64,000 nucleotides of DNA, from positions 38,714-102,713 of the forward strand of contig FR882195.1 in the NCBI GenBank assembly GCA_000434935.1. Direction: 5' to 3'. Position 1 is the first letter of the stretch. Each line of letters opens with the position of its first letter. The notes under the pieces were generated by a model, which was not told where the DNA came from, ran no database searches, and was given only the letters and a program-made list of their open reading frames with translations. This document shows positions 54,518 to 62,716 of this stretch, one piece after another. The position numbers were made by a program, and so were the translations under genes. Source of the DNA: Bacteroides sp. CAG:709. GTDB lineage: Bacteria > Bacteroidota > Bacteroidia > Bacteroidales > UBA932.

Positions 54518-54549
54518 ATTCGTTTATGTTTATGTAATTAGTTTGCCTT

Positions 54550-55437
54550 TTACAATGTCTCAAGACCTTCTACGGTCACAATGGAACCTGCAATTCTCTT
54601 TACCAGGCCCTGAAGGACTTTGCCCGGACCTATTTCCATAAAATAATCTGCTTCGTCAGCCAGCATGTTCTTTACGGACTGGGTCCATTTTACAGGTGCT
54701 GTGAGCTGTGCGAGCAGATTCTCTTTTATAAGTTTAGGGTCCTGTGTAGGCTGCGCGGTATAGTTCTGGTAAATAGGGCAGATCGGTGCCTTGAACTCCG
54801 TTGCCTCTATTGCCTCTCCGAGCTCGACTCTCGCCGGCTCCATGAGAGGCGAGTGGAAGGCTCCGCTTACTGCAAGCGGCAATGCCCTCTTGGCTCCTTC
54901 TGCCTTGGCTCTGTCGCAAGCTTCCGCAACTGAATCTTTTTCTCCTGAAATCACGACCTGGCCGTCGCAGTTGTAGTTCGCCGGAATTACGAGACCGTGG
55001 CAAGACTTGCAGAGTGCTTCTACTTGCTCGTTTTCAAGTCCGATGATGGCTGCCATCGTGCCAGGGACCTGCTCGCAGCATTTCTGCATAGCCTTTGCCC
55101 TTATTGCAACGAGTTTCAACGCGTCTTCGAAAGTGATGGCATGGCTTGCCGCAAGTGCGGAGAACTCTCCGAGGGAGTGTCCTGCTACCATGTCCGGCTG
55201 GAACTGGTCATAACATGCCGTAAGAATGACCGAATGAAGGAAAATCGCAGGCTGGGTGACCTTTGTGGCCTTCAATGCCTCCGGCGTTCCTTCGAACATT
55301 ATGTCTGTAATCTTGAATCCTAGAATCTCATTGGCCTTCTCGAACATTTCTCTGGCCTTCTGACTCTTCTCATATACTTCTTTGGCCATACCCGGGAATT
55401 GTGCTCCCTGACCTGGAAATACATATGCTTTCTTCAT
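54550..55437 (-). CDS. fabD: Malonyl-CoA:ACP transacylase
   Basis: The 295-aa protein is a typical FabD. N-terminal KKAYVFPGQGAQFPGM, nucleophile Ser88 in GHSLGEFSALAAS, the following helix with FEDALKLVAIRAKAMQKCC, and catalytic His in LAVSGAFHSPLMEPA are all present, and it ends with FMEIGPGKVLQGLVKRI. It transfers malonyl groups to acyl-carrier protein for fatty-acid elongation. It is 32 nt upstream of nifJ on the same strand, so co-transcription is possible. A small CGCAAG/CTTGCG hairpin (55487-55505) is in its leader. Confidence 0.96.
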   Translation of the reverse strand: MKKAYVFPGQGAQFPGMAKEVYEKSQKAREMFEKANEILGFKITDIMFEGTPEALKATKVTQPAIFLHSVILTACYDQFQPDMVAGHSLGEFSALAASHAITFEDALKLVAIRAKAMQKCCEQVPGTMAAIIGLENEQVEALCKSCHGLVIPANYNCDGQVVISGEKDSVAEACDRAKAEGAKRALPLAVSGAFHSPLMEPARVELGEAIEATEFKAPICPIYQNYTAQPTQDPKLIKENLLAQLTAPVKWTQSVKNMLADEADYFMEIGPGKVLQGLVKRIAGSIVTVEGLETL

Positions 55438-55585
55438 ACCTTAATTATATGATTTTTTAATAAATACTCTAACCTAACGTCTTTTCCGCAAGTTAACTTC
55501 TTGCGTAGCAGATACAATACGCCCTACCACAGGCAAAATTAATCAAAATCTTAGAGAAAAGCGAAAATTATTGCGGAATAATCAT

Positions 55586-55593
55586 TAACTTTG
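55586..55593 (+). promoter_or_regulatory. -7 element upstream of tRNA-Arg
   Basis: TAACTTTG matches TAnnTTTG and lies 39 nt before the tRNA. The expected -33 TTTG is not obvious. The 55438-55632 gap otherwise holds the fabD leader. Confidence 0.45.
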
Positions 55594-55632
55594 TGTCAGC
55601 AAAGAGGAACAATCACCTGTTCCTTTATTTTT

Positions 55633-55707
55633 GCCCCCATAGTCTAATGGATAGGATTTCAGATTCCGGTTCTGACGGTAGAGGTTCGAATCCCCTTGGG
55701 GGTACCA
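55633..55707 (+). tRNA. tRNA-Arg (anticodon CCG), CCA encoded
   Basis: Acceptor arm GCCCCCA pairs with TGGGGGT (with a G1-U72 wobble), discriminator A, and an encoded CCA (55705-55707). The anticodon stem is TCAGA/TCTGA with loop TTCCGGT, anticodon CCG, reading CGG. The D-arm is TAATGGAT with a GTCT/GGAT stem. The T-arm AGAGG-TTCGAAT-CCCCT has one A-C mismatch. An intrinsic terminator follows 5 nt later. The tRNA call is firm; the wobble and the mismatch are noted as slightly odd. Confidence 0.92.
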
Positions 55708-55711
55708 AACC

Positions 55712-55744
55712 AAAGCGCTCTGACTCAGCAAGTCAGAGCGCTTT
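55712..55744 (+). terminator. Terminator after tRNA-Arg
   Basis: AAAGCGCTCTGACT (55712-55725) and AGTCAGAGCGCTTT (55731-55744) form a 14-bp perfect stem with a 5-nt loop, followed by CTTTAAT. It also lies downstream of the minus-strand S9 peptidase gene, which it may serve. Confidence 0.9.
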
Positions 55745-55756
55745 CTTTAATACCTG

Positions 55757-57970
55757 TCATTTGCACCATTTGTCCAGCCAGTCGAAATATTCCCTGTGCC
55801 AGAATAGTGCGTTCTGCGGCTTGAGAATCCAGTGGCACTCGTCCGGGAAGACTATGAGCTTGGACGGAACGCCCATCATCTGTGCAGCGTTGAATGCGGC
55901 CATGCCCTGGTCATAAGGAATACGGAAGTCCATGCCGCCGTGGATGCAGAGAATCGGCGTGTTCCATTTCGTTACATTGTCTGCAGGGCAATGCGTGTAG
56001 TGCCATTTTGCTTTCGCTGCAGAACTCCATGGAGAACCAGCCTGTTGGAGACCTCCGAAGGTGATGCCGTCACCTGCAGGACCTGTCTGTCCAGGAGTGT
56101 ATGCGAATTCCGTCATACCGCCGTTGTCCCAGTTGCAGAACCACATCTCTTCAGTCTCGTAGTACATGTATTTCTCGTCGAAGATACCCGCATGTGCGAT
56201 GAAGCAATCGAACAGATTCTCATGCACGCCTGCGAGATAGTAAACGGAATAACCGCCATAACTTGCCCCGCATGCAGCCATCTTGCCGATAAACGGTTCA
56301 GCTTTCATTTCCTTCGCTGCGGAAATGTAATCCTGGATGTTCAGACCTGAATAGTCGCCGGAAATCTGCTCGCACCACTCCTGGCCGAACGCCGTGGTCC
56401 CGCGTCTGTTAGGCAGTACCACCACATATCCCTGTGCCGCCATGAGCCTGTAGTTCCATCTGTAGGACCATGACTGGCTGATAGTTCCCTGAGGACCGCC
56501 GAGGCAGATGAGGATGGACGGATAAACCTTTGTGGAGTCGAACTGAGGAGGGTACATCACCCAAGTCAGCATGTCTTTTCCGTCCACGGTCTTGACCATG
56601 CGCGCTTCCATCTTGTGGTCTGCCAGCTGCGAAAGGATGTGCTCGTTCTCCTTGGTTATCTGAACGGTAGAACCGTCTTCAGCTGAAACACTTACGAGCT
56701 CGGTAGGGAAGTCCATGCTGCACCATGAAGCGAGGAGGGTAGTGCCTTTGTCAGACTTCTGGACAGCAAACGGAGAATTGTAGTCACACCACTGAGTGTC
56801 AGACGTTATGCGGCTGATCGTGCCGTCGACATTGGCCTTGAAGATGCCTTGGAGTCCCTCCGCGAGAGCATTGAAATAAATGGTCCTGGAGTCGTCGTCC
56901 CATACAGGTGCGGCAGCATTGTACTTGAAACCGGCCGTCAGGTCGCGGATTGCGCCGGCCTTGCCGTCGGCGACATCGGCCACCATCAGTCTGGTCTTGT
57001 CGGCCTCATATCCGTCCCTGGCCATACTCAGCCATGCAATGTGCTGACCGTCAGGGCTCCACGTAGGCTCGGTGTCATATCCGCCGCCCATGGGAATGAC
57101 ATTGCAGGAACCGTCGGCGACATTGTAAATATAGATTTCGGTGTTCGTGCTGAAAGCGTATTCCTTGCCCGCCTTCTTCTTGCAGGAATATGCGATATAC
57201 TTTCCGTCCGGACTCCAATCCAGCTGCTCCATCCCTCCGAAAGGCTCCGTCGGCAGCTCGTAAAGCTTGTCCTCTGACGCGAGTATGTCAATGCTCTTTT
57301 CCGGGGAAATTCCTTCGCCGAAATCGGCAATGAAAGTGTGTGGGAGTTCGGTTACCCAGTGGTCCCAATGCCTGTACATCAGGTCTTCCGCAACGTACGC
57401 CGTGGCTTTGTCCAGTTTCGGATCGGTGTCGGAAGGCTGCTTTACGTCGCTATGTATATAGCTGACATACATTACCTTGCTCTCGTCCGGAGAAAGTTTG
57501 AAATCGCCGATTCCTGCCGGAACGTTGCTCATCTGCACCCTCTTCACGAGTTTAGGCGACTTGCCGTCGATTCCGCGCAATGCAGTTTTCCATATCTGCC
57601 CTCCCTGGATGTAGGCGATGCCTTTTCCGCCGTCAATCCATCTGGCGCAGCTGATGCTCTTGCCGTCCTTGGTCAGCTGTCGTGGCTCTGTCCCGTCTGC
57701 ATTGATTATGAACAGATTGCGGCAGCTTCTATTCTCCTCGATCGAGGTGTAGCTCACGCCGTAGAGGATGTGTTTTCCGTCCGGAGAAAGTTGCGGATCC
57801 GAGAGCCTTCCGAATGCCAGAAGGGCCTCCGGAGTCATTTTTCCATCCTTGATTTCGATCTGCGACGGTCCGATGTAGTCCGCCGACTTTTCTTCACTTG
57901 TACAGTTCATTGCCAATAATGCGCTGATTGCCAATGCGGTCATCCCGCCTGTCTTGATTAAACCTTTCAT
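55757..57970 (-). CDS. S9 family prolyl-oligopeptidase-like peptidase (lipoprotein)
   Basis: The 737-aa protein has a lipoprotein signal (AISALLAMNCTS, Cys 23). WD40-like (PD40) propeller blades follow (LSPDGKHILYGVSY, WSPDGKYIAYSCKK, WSPDGQHIAWLSMA), then a C-terminal S9 catalytic domain. The triad is recognisable: Ser near 568 in CGASYGGYSVYYL, Asp in IHGGMDFRIPYDQG and His in FPDECHWILKP. Members of this group act as dipeptidyl aminopeptidases/acylaminoacyl peptidases in the periplasm. Its 3' end is next to the tRNA terminator, and its start is 18 nt downstream of the recG stop on the same strand, so it may be read from the recG/pdxA transcript. Confidence 0.93.
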   Translation of the reverse strand: MKGLIKTGGMTALAISALLAMNCTSEEKSADYIGPSQIEIKDGKMTPEALLAFGRLSDPQLSPDGKHILYGVSYTSIEENRSCRNLFIINADGTEPRQLTKDGKSISCARWIDGGKGIAYIQGGQIWKTALRGIDGKSPKLVKRVQMSNVPAGIGDFKLSPDESKVMYVSYIHSDVKQPSDTDPKLDKATAYVAEDLMYRHWDHWVTELPHTFIADFGEGISPEKSIDILASEDKLYELPTEPFGGMEQLDWSPDGKYIAYSCKKKAGKEYAFSTNTEIYIYNVADGSCNVIPMGGGYDTEPTWSPDGQHIAWLSMARDGYEADKTRLMVADVADGKAGAIRDLTAGFKYNAAAPVWDDDSRTIYFNALAEGLQGIFKANVDGTISRITSDTQWCDYNSPFAVQKSDKGTTLLASWCSMDFPTELVSVSAEDGSTVQITKENEHILSQLADHKMEARMVKTVDGKDMLTWVMYPPQFDSTKVYPSILICLGGPQGTISQSWSYRWNYRLMAAQGYVVVLPNRRGTTAFGQEWCEQISGDYSGLNIQDYISAAKEMKAEPFIGKMAACGASYGGYSVYYLAGVHENLFDCFIAHAGIFDEKYMYYETEEMWFCNWDNGGMTEFAYTPGQTGPAGDGITFGGLQQAGSPWSSAAKAKWHYTHCPADNVTKWNTPILCIHGGMDFRIPYDQGMAAFNAAQMMGVPSKLIVFPDECHWILKPQNALFWHREYFDWLDKWCK

Positions 57971-57988
57971 TATGCTGTGTGTTTTGTT

Positions 57989-60133
57989 TCAGCTTATCTT
58001 GCTGTAGTCCTGCCGGAAATACTTCTCCTTGCGCAGTTCCTGAAGCAGCGGCCTGTTCTTCAGTTGCGACAGGTCCGGGTCCTGCTCCAATATATGCGAA
58101 GCGTAGTCTCTCGCATCCGAAAGTATCTGCCCGTCTTTCGCCAATGACGCTATGGACAGCTCGATAGGCAGTCCGCTCTGCTGCGTGCCCTCCAGATCTC
58201 CAGGCCCCCTCATCTTCATATCTTCTTCCGCCAATACGAATCCGTCCTCGGTCTTGCACAGAAGGTCAAGTCTTTTCTTTGATTCATCGCTGAGCTTGTT
58301 GCCGCGAACCAGGATGCAATACGATGCGCCGCCCCCTCGTCCGACACGTCCGCGCAGCTGATGGAGCTGACTGAGGCCGAACCTTTCAGGACTTTCAATG
58401 ACCATGACCGTGGCATTGGGCACATCCACTCCCACTTCGATTACCGTGGTGGAAACCAATATGTTGGCGCGTCCTGCCACGAAAGCGTTCATGTTGAAAG
58501 CCTTGTCCTCGTCGCTCTGCTGCCCGTGGACGATCGCTACCTTGTACGGCGGAAACGGAAATGCCTGGACTATCTCTTCATAACCGCTTTCCAGATTCTT
58601 GTAATCCAGTTTTTCATTGATGAAAATCATAGGATAGACCACGTAGGCCTGATGCCCCTTGGCTATCTGTTCCCTCATGAAATGGAAAAGCTGCAATTTC
58701 TGCCGTTCGGTTATCTGTACCGTCTGTATCGGTATTCGTCCCGGCGGCATTTCATCGATGACGGACACGTCCAGATCCCCGTACAAAGTCATTGCCAATG
58801 TCCTCGGAATCGGCGTCGCCGTCATGACCAATATGTGCGGAGGCACGCCGGTGCCCGTTTTCTGCCAAAGTCGCGCCCGCTGGTCCACGCCGAACCGGTG
58901 CTGCTCGTCAATGATTGCCAGCCCGAGCCTCTTGAACACGACATTGTCTTCGATCAATGCGTGCGTGCCTACGATAATTCCCGTTTTCCCCGAAGCAAGG
59001 TCCGCGAGCAATGTCTTCCTCTCCGATGCCTTGGTGGTTCCGGTCAATATCGTTATTTCTACACCTGTTCCGGACAGGTATTTGCGGATGTTTGCAAAAT
59101 GCTGTCTTGCAAGCACTTCAGTCGGTGCCATTATGCAGGACTGATATCCGTTTCCGTATGCGATCAGCGCCGAGAGGACAGCCACCATAGTCTTTCCTGA
59201 CCCCACGTCACCCTGAAGCAGCCTGTTCATCTGCCTGCCGCTCATCATGTCGGCGCGGATCTCCTTTATCACCCGCTTTTGCGCCCCCGTCAGGCTGTAC
59301 GGCAATGCATTGTAACAGATATTGAACGCGTCGCCGACTTTCGGCATCGGTATTCCGTGCTCGTTCCGGCTTCTGATGTATTTCTGTTTCAGGAGCGAAA
59401 GCTGGAGGAAGAAAAGTTCCTCGAATTTCAGACGGTATTCCGCCTTCCGCAAGGCGTTCATGTCCTTCGGAAAATGTATGTTCGTCAATGCAAATGCCAG
59501 TGGGACAAGCCCTTTCTCTTTCAATATATATTCGGGCAATGTTTCTGTGACGGTGCCGGAAACGCTCTGCAGGGCCGCTGCCATGATTTTGTTCATCACC
59601 TTTCCGGTGATGCCGGCATTTTTCAATTTCTCCGTAGATGGATATACGCCGGTCATTGTGCCCGCCGGCAGCGGCTGGCTGGAAACGACATCGTCCACTT
59701 CCGGATGCACCATGTTCATCCATCCGTTGTAGAATGACGGCTTGCCGAAAAATATGAAGGTCTTTCCCGGCTGGAGCTTTGCCAGCATGTATTTTATGCC
59801 CTTGAAGAAGACAAGTTCCATCTGTGCGCTTTCATCGGCAATCATGACGCTCAGCCTGCTCACGGCATTGAACTTGGCATCGGAAGGGTCTACGGCATTG
59901 CCGCTCTTGTCCAGGACAGTCGCTGACAAGACCCGGGCGCGCACCTGGATGTATGCGCTGTCGGTCCGGATATCTGCGATGGGAATGATCGTACTCCGGT
60001 CAATGTATTTGTACGGATATGTCCTTATGAGGTCTTTGACGGTCTTTATACCCAATTCGGATTCCAGAAGAAGGGCTCTTTTCGGCCCTACTCCTTTAAG
60101 AAACTGTATTTCCGGCTTGAGTTCCGTCTGCAT
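57989..60133 (-). CDS. recG: ATP-dependent DNA helicase RecG
   Basis: The protein of 714 aa has the wedge/OB domain at the N-terminus (IQFLKGVGPKRALLLE). The helicase motifs follow: motif I GDVGSGKTMVAVLSA near 306, motif Ia APTEVLARQHF, motif II IIDEQHRFGV near 400, motif III MTATPIPRTLAM and motif VI QLRGRVGRGG. RecG remodels stalled replication forks and branch-migrates Holliday junctions. I use ATG 60133; an upstream TTG at 60148 would overlap pdxA. It lies 7 nt downstream of pdxA on the same strand. Confidence 0.97.
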   Translation of the reverse strand: MQTELKPEIQFLKGVGPKRALLLESELGIKTVKDLIRTYPYKYIDRSTIIPIADIRTDSAYIQVRARVLSATVLDKSGNAVDPSDAKFNAVSRLSVMIADESAQMELVFFKGIKYMLAKLQPGKTFIFFGKPSFYNGWMNMVHPEVDDVVSSQPLPAGTMTGVYPSTEKLKNAGITGKVMNKIMAAALQSVSGTVTETLPEYILKEKGLVPLAFALTNIHFPKDMNALRKAEYRLKFEELFFLQLSLLKQKYIRSRNEHGIPMPKVGDAFNICYNALPYSLTGAQKRVIKEIRADMMSGRQMNRLLQGDVGSGKTMVAVLSALIAYGNGYQSCIMAPTEVLARQHFANIRKYLSGTGVEITILTGTTKASERKTLLADLASGKTGIIVGTHALIEDNVVFKRLGLAIIDEQHRFGVDQRARLWQKTGTGVPPHILVMTATPIPRTLAMTLYGDLDVSVIDEMPPGRIPIQTVQITERQKLQLFHFMREQIAKGHQAYVVYPMIFINEKLDYKNLESGYEEIVQAFPFPPYKVAIVHGQQSDEDKAFNMNAFVAGRANILVSTTVIEVGVDVPNATVMVIESPERFGLSQLHQLRGRVGRGGGASYCILVRGNKLSDESKKRLDLLCKTEDGFVLAEEDMKMRGPGDLEGTQQSGLPIELSIASLAKDGQILSDARDYASHILEQDPDLSQLKNRPLLQELRKEKYFRQDYSKIS

Positions 60134-60140
60134 TGTCAAT

Positions 60141-61229
60141 TTATTCAATCTGAGGTCTTCCAGAGCGCTCAGGTCTGTTGTCTTCTGGTGTCCTTACCTG
60201 CATTTTTCCTGCTTCCAACTTGTCGTATGCCGCTCTATGCTTGTAAATGTCGATTGCGGCATATATTGCGGAAATCATTGACATAGGATCCGCCTCGTCG
60301 CGTCCTGCCATTGAAAATGCCGTGCCGTGGTCCGGCGAAGTCCTTACTATCGGGAGTCCGGCGGTGAAATTCACGCCGTCCTCGAAGTCGAGTGCCTTGA
60401 ACGGGGCAAGTCCCTGGTCGTGGTACATTGCCAATGTCGCATCGAACTTGCTGTAGTTCGCGAGACCGAAGAATCCGTCAGGAGAGTAAGGTCCGAATGC
60501 CATGATGCCTTCGTCGTTGGCCGCCTTGACTGCCGGTGCGATGATGGTCTCTTCCTCGTCGCCGAGAAGTCCGTCGTCGCCGCAATGCGGATTAAGCCCG
60601 AGAACTGCAATCTTAGGATATGCAATGCCGAAATCACGTTTCAGCGATGCGTTCATGAGACGGAGTTTCGTAAGGATTTTCTCGGCGGTGATGCTGGACG
60701 GAACATCTTTAAGAGGAATGTGTCCTGTGACTACACCGATCTTCAACTGGCTGCTGATCATGAACATAGTCACGTCTTTTACGCCGAATTCCTGTTTCAG
60801 ATACTCTGTGTGGCCTGTAAATCCGAAGCCGGCATTGGTCATCGCCCTCTTGTTTATCGGGCCTGTCACCAGAACGTCGATGTCTCCGCTTTTCAGGTCA
60901 GCCACGGCTCTTTCCAATGCTGTGATGGCGGATTTCGCTGAATCGGGAGTGGCCTGGCCGGGCTCCACATAGACATTGTCAGGAAGACAATTCAGGATGT
61001 TGATTTTCTTGACCTTGGCATCTTTCGCAGAATTGATTACGTAAGTGTCAAGCTGTTCGAGGTTATGTATCTGTTTCCTGTAGAAACCGAAAATCTTGGA
61101 AGAACCGTAGATTACCGGGGTGAAGCCGTCCAGTATCCTGGCATCAGCCAGCGCTTTGATGATGACTTCGTAACCGATACCGTTGCCGTCGCCTTGTGTG
61201 ATCCCGACGGTGAGTTTATTATTGATCAT
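60141..61229 (-). CDS. pdxA: 4-hydroxythreonine-4-phosphate dehydrogenase
   Basis: The 362-aa protein is full length for PdxA. It has GITQGDGNGIGYEVI at the N-terminus, the metal ligands His140 in FTGHTEYL, His in LGLNPHCGDDGLLGDEE and His in AMYHDQGLAPFK, and the NAD-binding region VRTSPDHGTAFSMAG. It makes 3-amino-1-hydroxyacetone phosphate for pyridoxal 5'-phosphate synthesis (DXP-dependent route) in the cytoplasm. It is upstream of recG in the same transcript. Confidence 0.96.
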   Translation of the reverse strand: MINNKLTVGITQGDGNGIGYEVIIKALADARILDGFTPVIYGSSKIFGFYRKQIHNLEQLDTYVINSAKDAKVKKINILNCLPDNVYVEPGQATPDSAKSAITALERAVADLKSGDIDVLVTGPINKRAMTNAGFGFTGHTEYLKQEFGVKDVTMFMISSQLKIGVVTGHIPLKDVPSSITAEKILTKLRLMNASLKRDFGIAYPKIAVLGLNPHCGDDGLLGDEEETIIAPAVKAANDEGIMAFGPYSPDGFFGLANYSKFDATLAMYHDQGLAPFKALDFEDGVNFTAGLPIVRTSPDHGTAFSMAGRDEADPMSMISAIYAAIDIYKHRAAYDKLEAGKMQVRTPEDNRPERSGRPQIE

Positions 61230-61297
61230 GGCAATATGTCTTTTTAATTATCCTCTCAAATTTACGAAACTGTTTTGATTTTCCAATGCTGACGTCG

Positions 61298-61810
61298 TCA
61301 TGCTTCGAAAAGTCCTTGGTTTCCGGCTATGGAATCTTCATAACCGGTATCTGCCGGAAGCTGTTCTCCACGGGAAAATGCTCCTGCGCCGGCATCTACC
61401 GCCAATGCGTCGCATCTTTCGTTTTCCGGGTGCCCGGCATGTCCTTTGAGCCAATGGAATATTACGTGGTGCTGCCTGTAAATCATCAGGAAACGCTTCC
61501 AGAGGTCCGGATTCTTGACCTTCACGAAACCTTTGGACTCCCATTTCCGCAGCCATCCTTCATTTATCGCCTTGACGACATAAGACGAGTCGCTCCAGAT
61601 TTCGACTTCCGCATTTTTCCATTTTATGGCTTCCAGGCCCTTGATTACGGCCAGAAGTTCCATCCTGTTGTTGGTGGTGCGTATGAATCCGCCGCTCATT
61701 TCTTTTTCCAGGCCGGAGCATTTCATCACTACGCCATAGCCTCCCGGACCGGGATTGCCGCTGGAGGCACCGTCGGTGTAAATATATATTATAGGTCTGC
61801 GATTCTCCAT
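61298..61810 (-). CDS. rnhA: Ribonuclease HI
   Basis: The protein of 170 aa has the RNase HI catalytic acids in order: Asp12 in IYIYTDGASSGNPGPGGYG, Glu in TTNNRMELLAVIKGLE, Asp in IWSDSSYVVKAINEGW, and Asp in ENERCDALA after the basic HWLKGHAGHPENE loop. It removes RNA from RNA/DNA hybrids in the cytoplasm. ATG 61810 is preferred over the TTG at 61819. It is slightly longer than E. coli RnhA (155 aa), with an extra C-terminal tail. Confidence 0.96.
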   Translation of the reverse strand: MENRRPIIYIYTDGASSGNPGPGGYGVVMKCSGLEKEMSGGFIRTTNNRMELLAVIKGLEAIKWKNAEVEIWSDSSYVVKAINEGWLRKWESKGFVKVKNPDLWKRFLMIYRQHHVIFHWLKGHAGHPENERCDALAVDAGAGAFSRGEQLPADTGYEDSIAGNQGLFEA

Positions 61811-61858
61811 TTTATTCAATTATAAATACAAATTTACTTCTTTTCGACAAAAAATGAA

Positions 61859-61866
61859 TATCTTTG
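61859..61866 (+). promoter_or_regulatory. -7 element of the polysaccharide export operon
   Basis: TATCTTTG matches TAnnTTTG, 18 nt before ATG 61885 of the Wza-like gene. The -33 element is less clear (TTTAC near 61833). Confidence 0.55.
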
Positions 61867-61884
61867 CAGTCCAATAGATCTGAT

Positions 61885-62700
61885 ATGAAGAGCAAATTTT
61901 TATCAATATTGATGACAGCTGCAGCTGTGATGCTGCTGGCGTCATGCGGTTCGAAGACATCCCGCAACATCAATTATCTGCAGGAAGCGCAGAAAGACAC
62001 TACAGTAACCATGCTTCCGGAGGAAGGTATCCTGGTACAGCCTAAGGATATGATTTCCATCGTAGTGTCCAGCAGAAATCCTGAACTGTCAGCCATGTTC
62101 AATCTTACCAATGTCAGCTATCAGGCCGGCGGTGAGACATCTACGACAGGTTCATATAACCGTATCCTCGGATATTCAGTGGACAACAACGGCAACATTG
62201 ATTTTCCTATCGTCGGCAAGATCAATGTTTCAGGGCTTACAAGATGGCAGGTTGCGGACAAGGTGAAAGAAGAGCTCGTTTCCAGAAATTTGCTGAAAGA
62301 CCCTGTCATTTCCGTGGAGTTCCTGAATTTCAAGGTCTCCGTGCTCGGTGAAGTGGCACATCCGGGAACCTACACGGTTACCGGTGACAAGATTACCTTG
62401 CTGGAAGCATTGAGTCTCGCAGGAGACCTTACGATATATGGCCGCCGCGACCGTGTCTGCGTCATCCGCGAAATCAACGGCAAGCGTACGGTCTACATCA
62501 ATGACCTCAGGTCAATGGATCTGTTCACTTCGCCTTCATATTACCTGAAACAGAACGACGTGGTCATGGTCGAGCCGAACAAAGTCAGGGCAGGACAGTC
62601 CACGATCAACGAGAACAGCTTGAAATCCACATCTTTCTGGATGTCAGTCGGTTCTTTCCTGGTGACTATTGCCAACCTTATTATTGCAATTTCTAAATAA
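61885..62700 (+). CDS. Polysaccharide export outer membrane lipoprotein (Wza-like)
   Basis: The protein of 271 aa has a lipoprotein signal (MTAAAVMLLASCGSK, Cys 21). A polysaccharide-export (Poly_export) domain (about 45-130; VQPKDMISIVVSSRNPELSAMF) is followed by a SLBB-type soluble ligand-binding domain (about 145-215; VSVLGEVAHPGTYTVTGDKITLLEALSLAGDL) and a final amphipathic helix (FWMSVGSFLVTIANLIIAI), as in Wza. It forms the outer-membrane channel for capsule or exopolysaccharide. It is the first gene of a locus followed 16 nt later by a Wzc/Wzz-like gene. ATG 61885 is used; the TTG at 61864 precedes the promoter start. Confidence 0.93.
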   Translation: MKSKFLSILMTAAAVMLLASCGSKTSRNINYLQEAQKDTTVTMLPEEGILVQPKDMISIVVSSRNPELSAMFNLTNVSYQAGGETSTTGSYNRILGYSVDNNGNIDFPIVGKINVSGLTRWQVADKVKEELVSRNLLKDPVISVEFLNFKVSVLGEVAHPGTYTVTGDKITLLEALSLAGDLTIYGRRDRVCVIREINGKRTVYINDLRSMDLFTSPSYYLKQNDVVMVEPNKVRAGQSTINENSLKSTSFWMSVGSFLVTIANLIIAISK

Positions 62701-62716
62701 CTGATACGATATATTG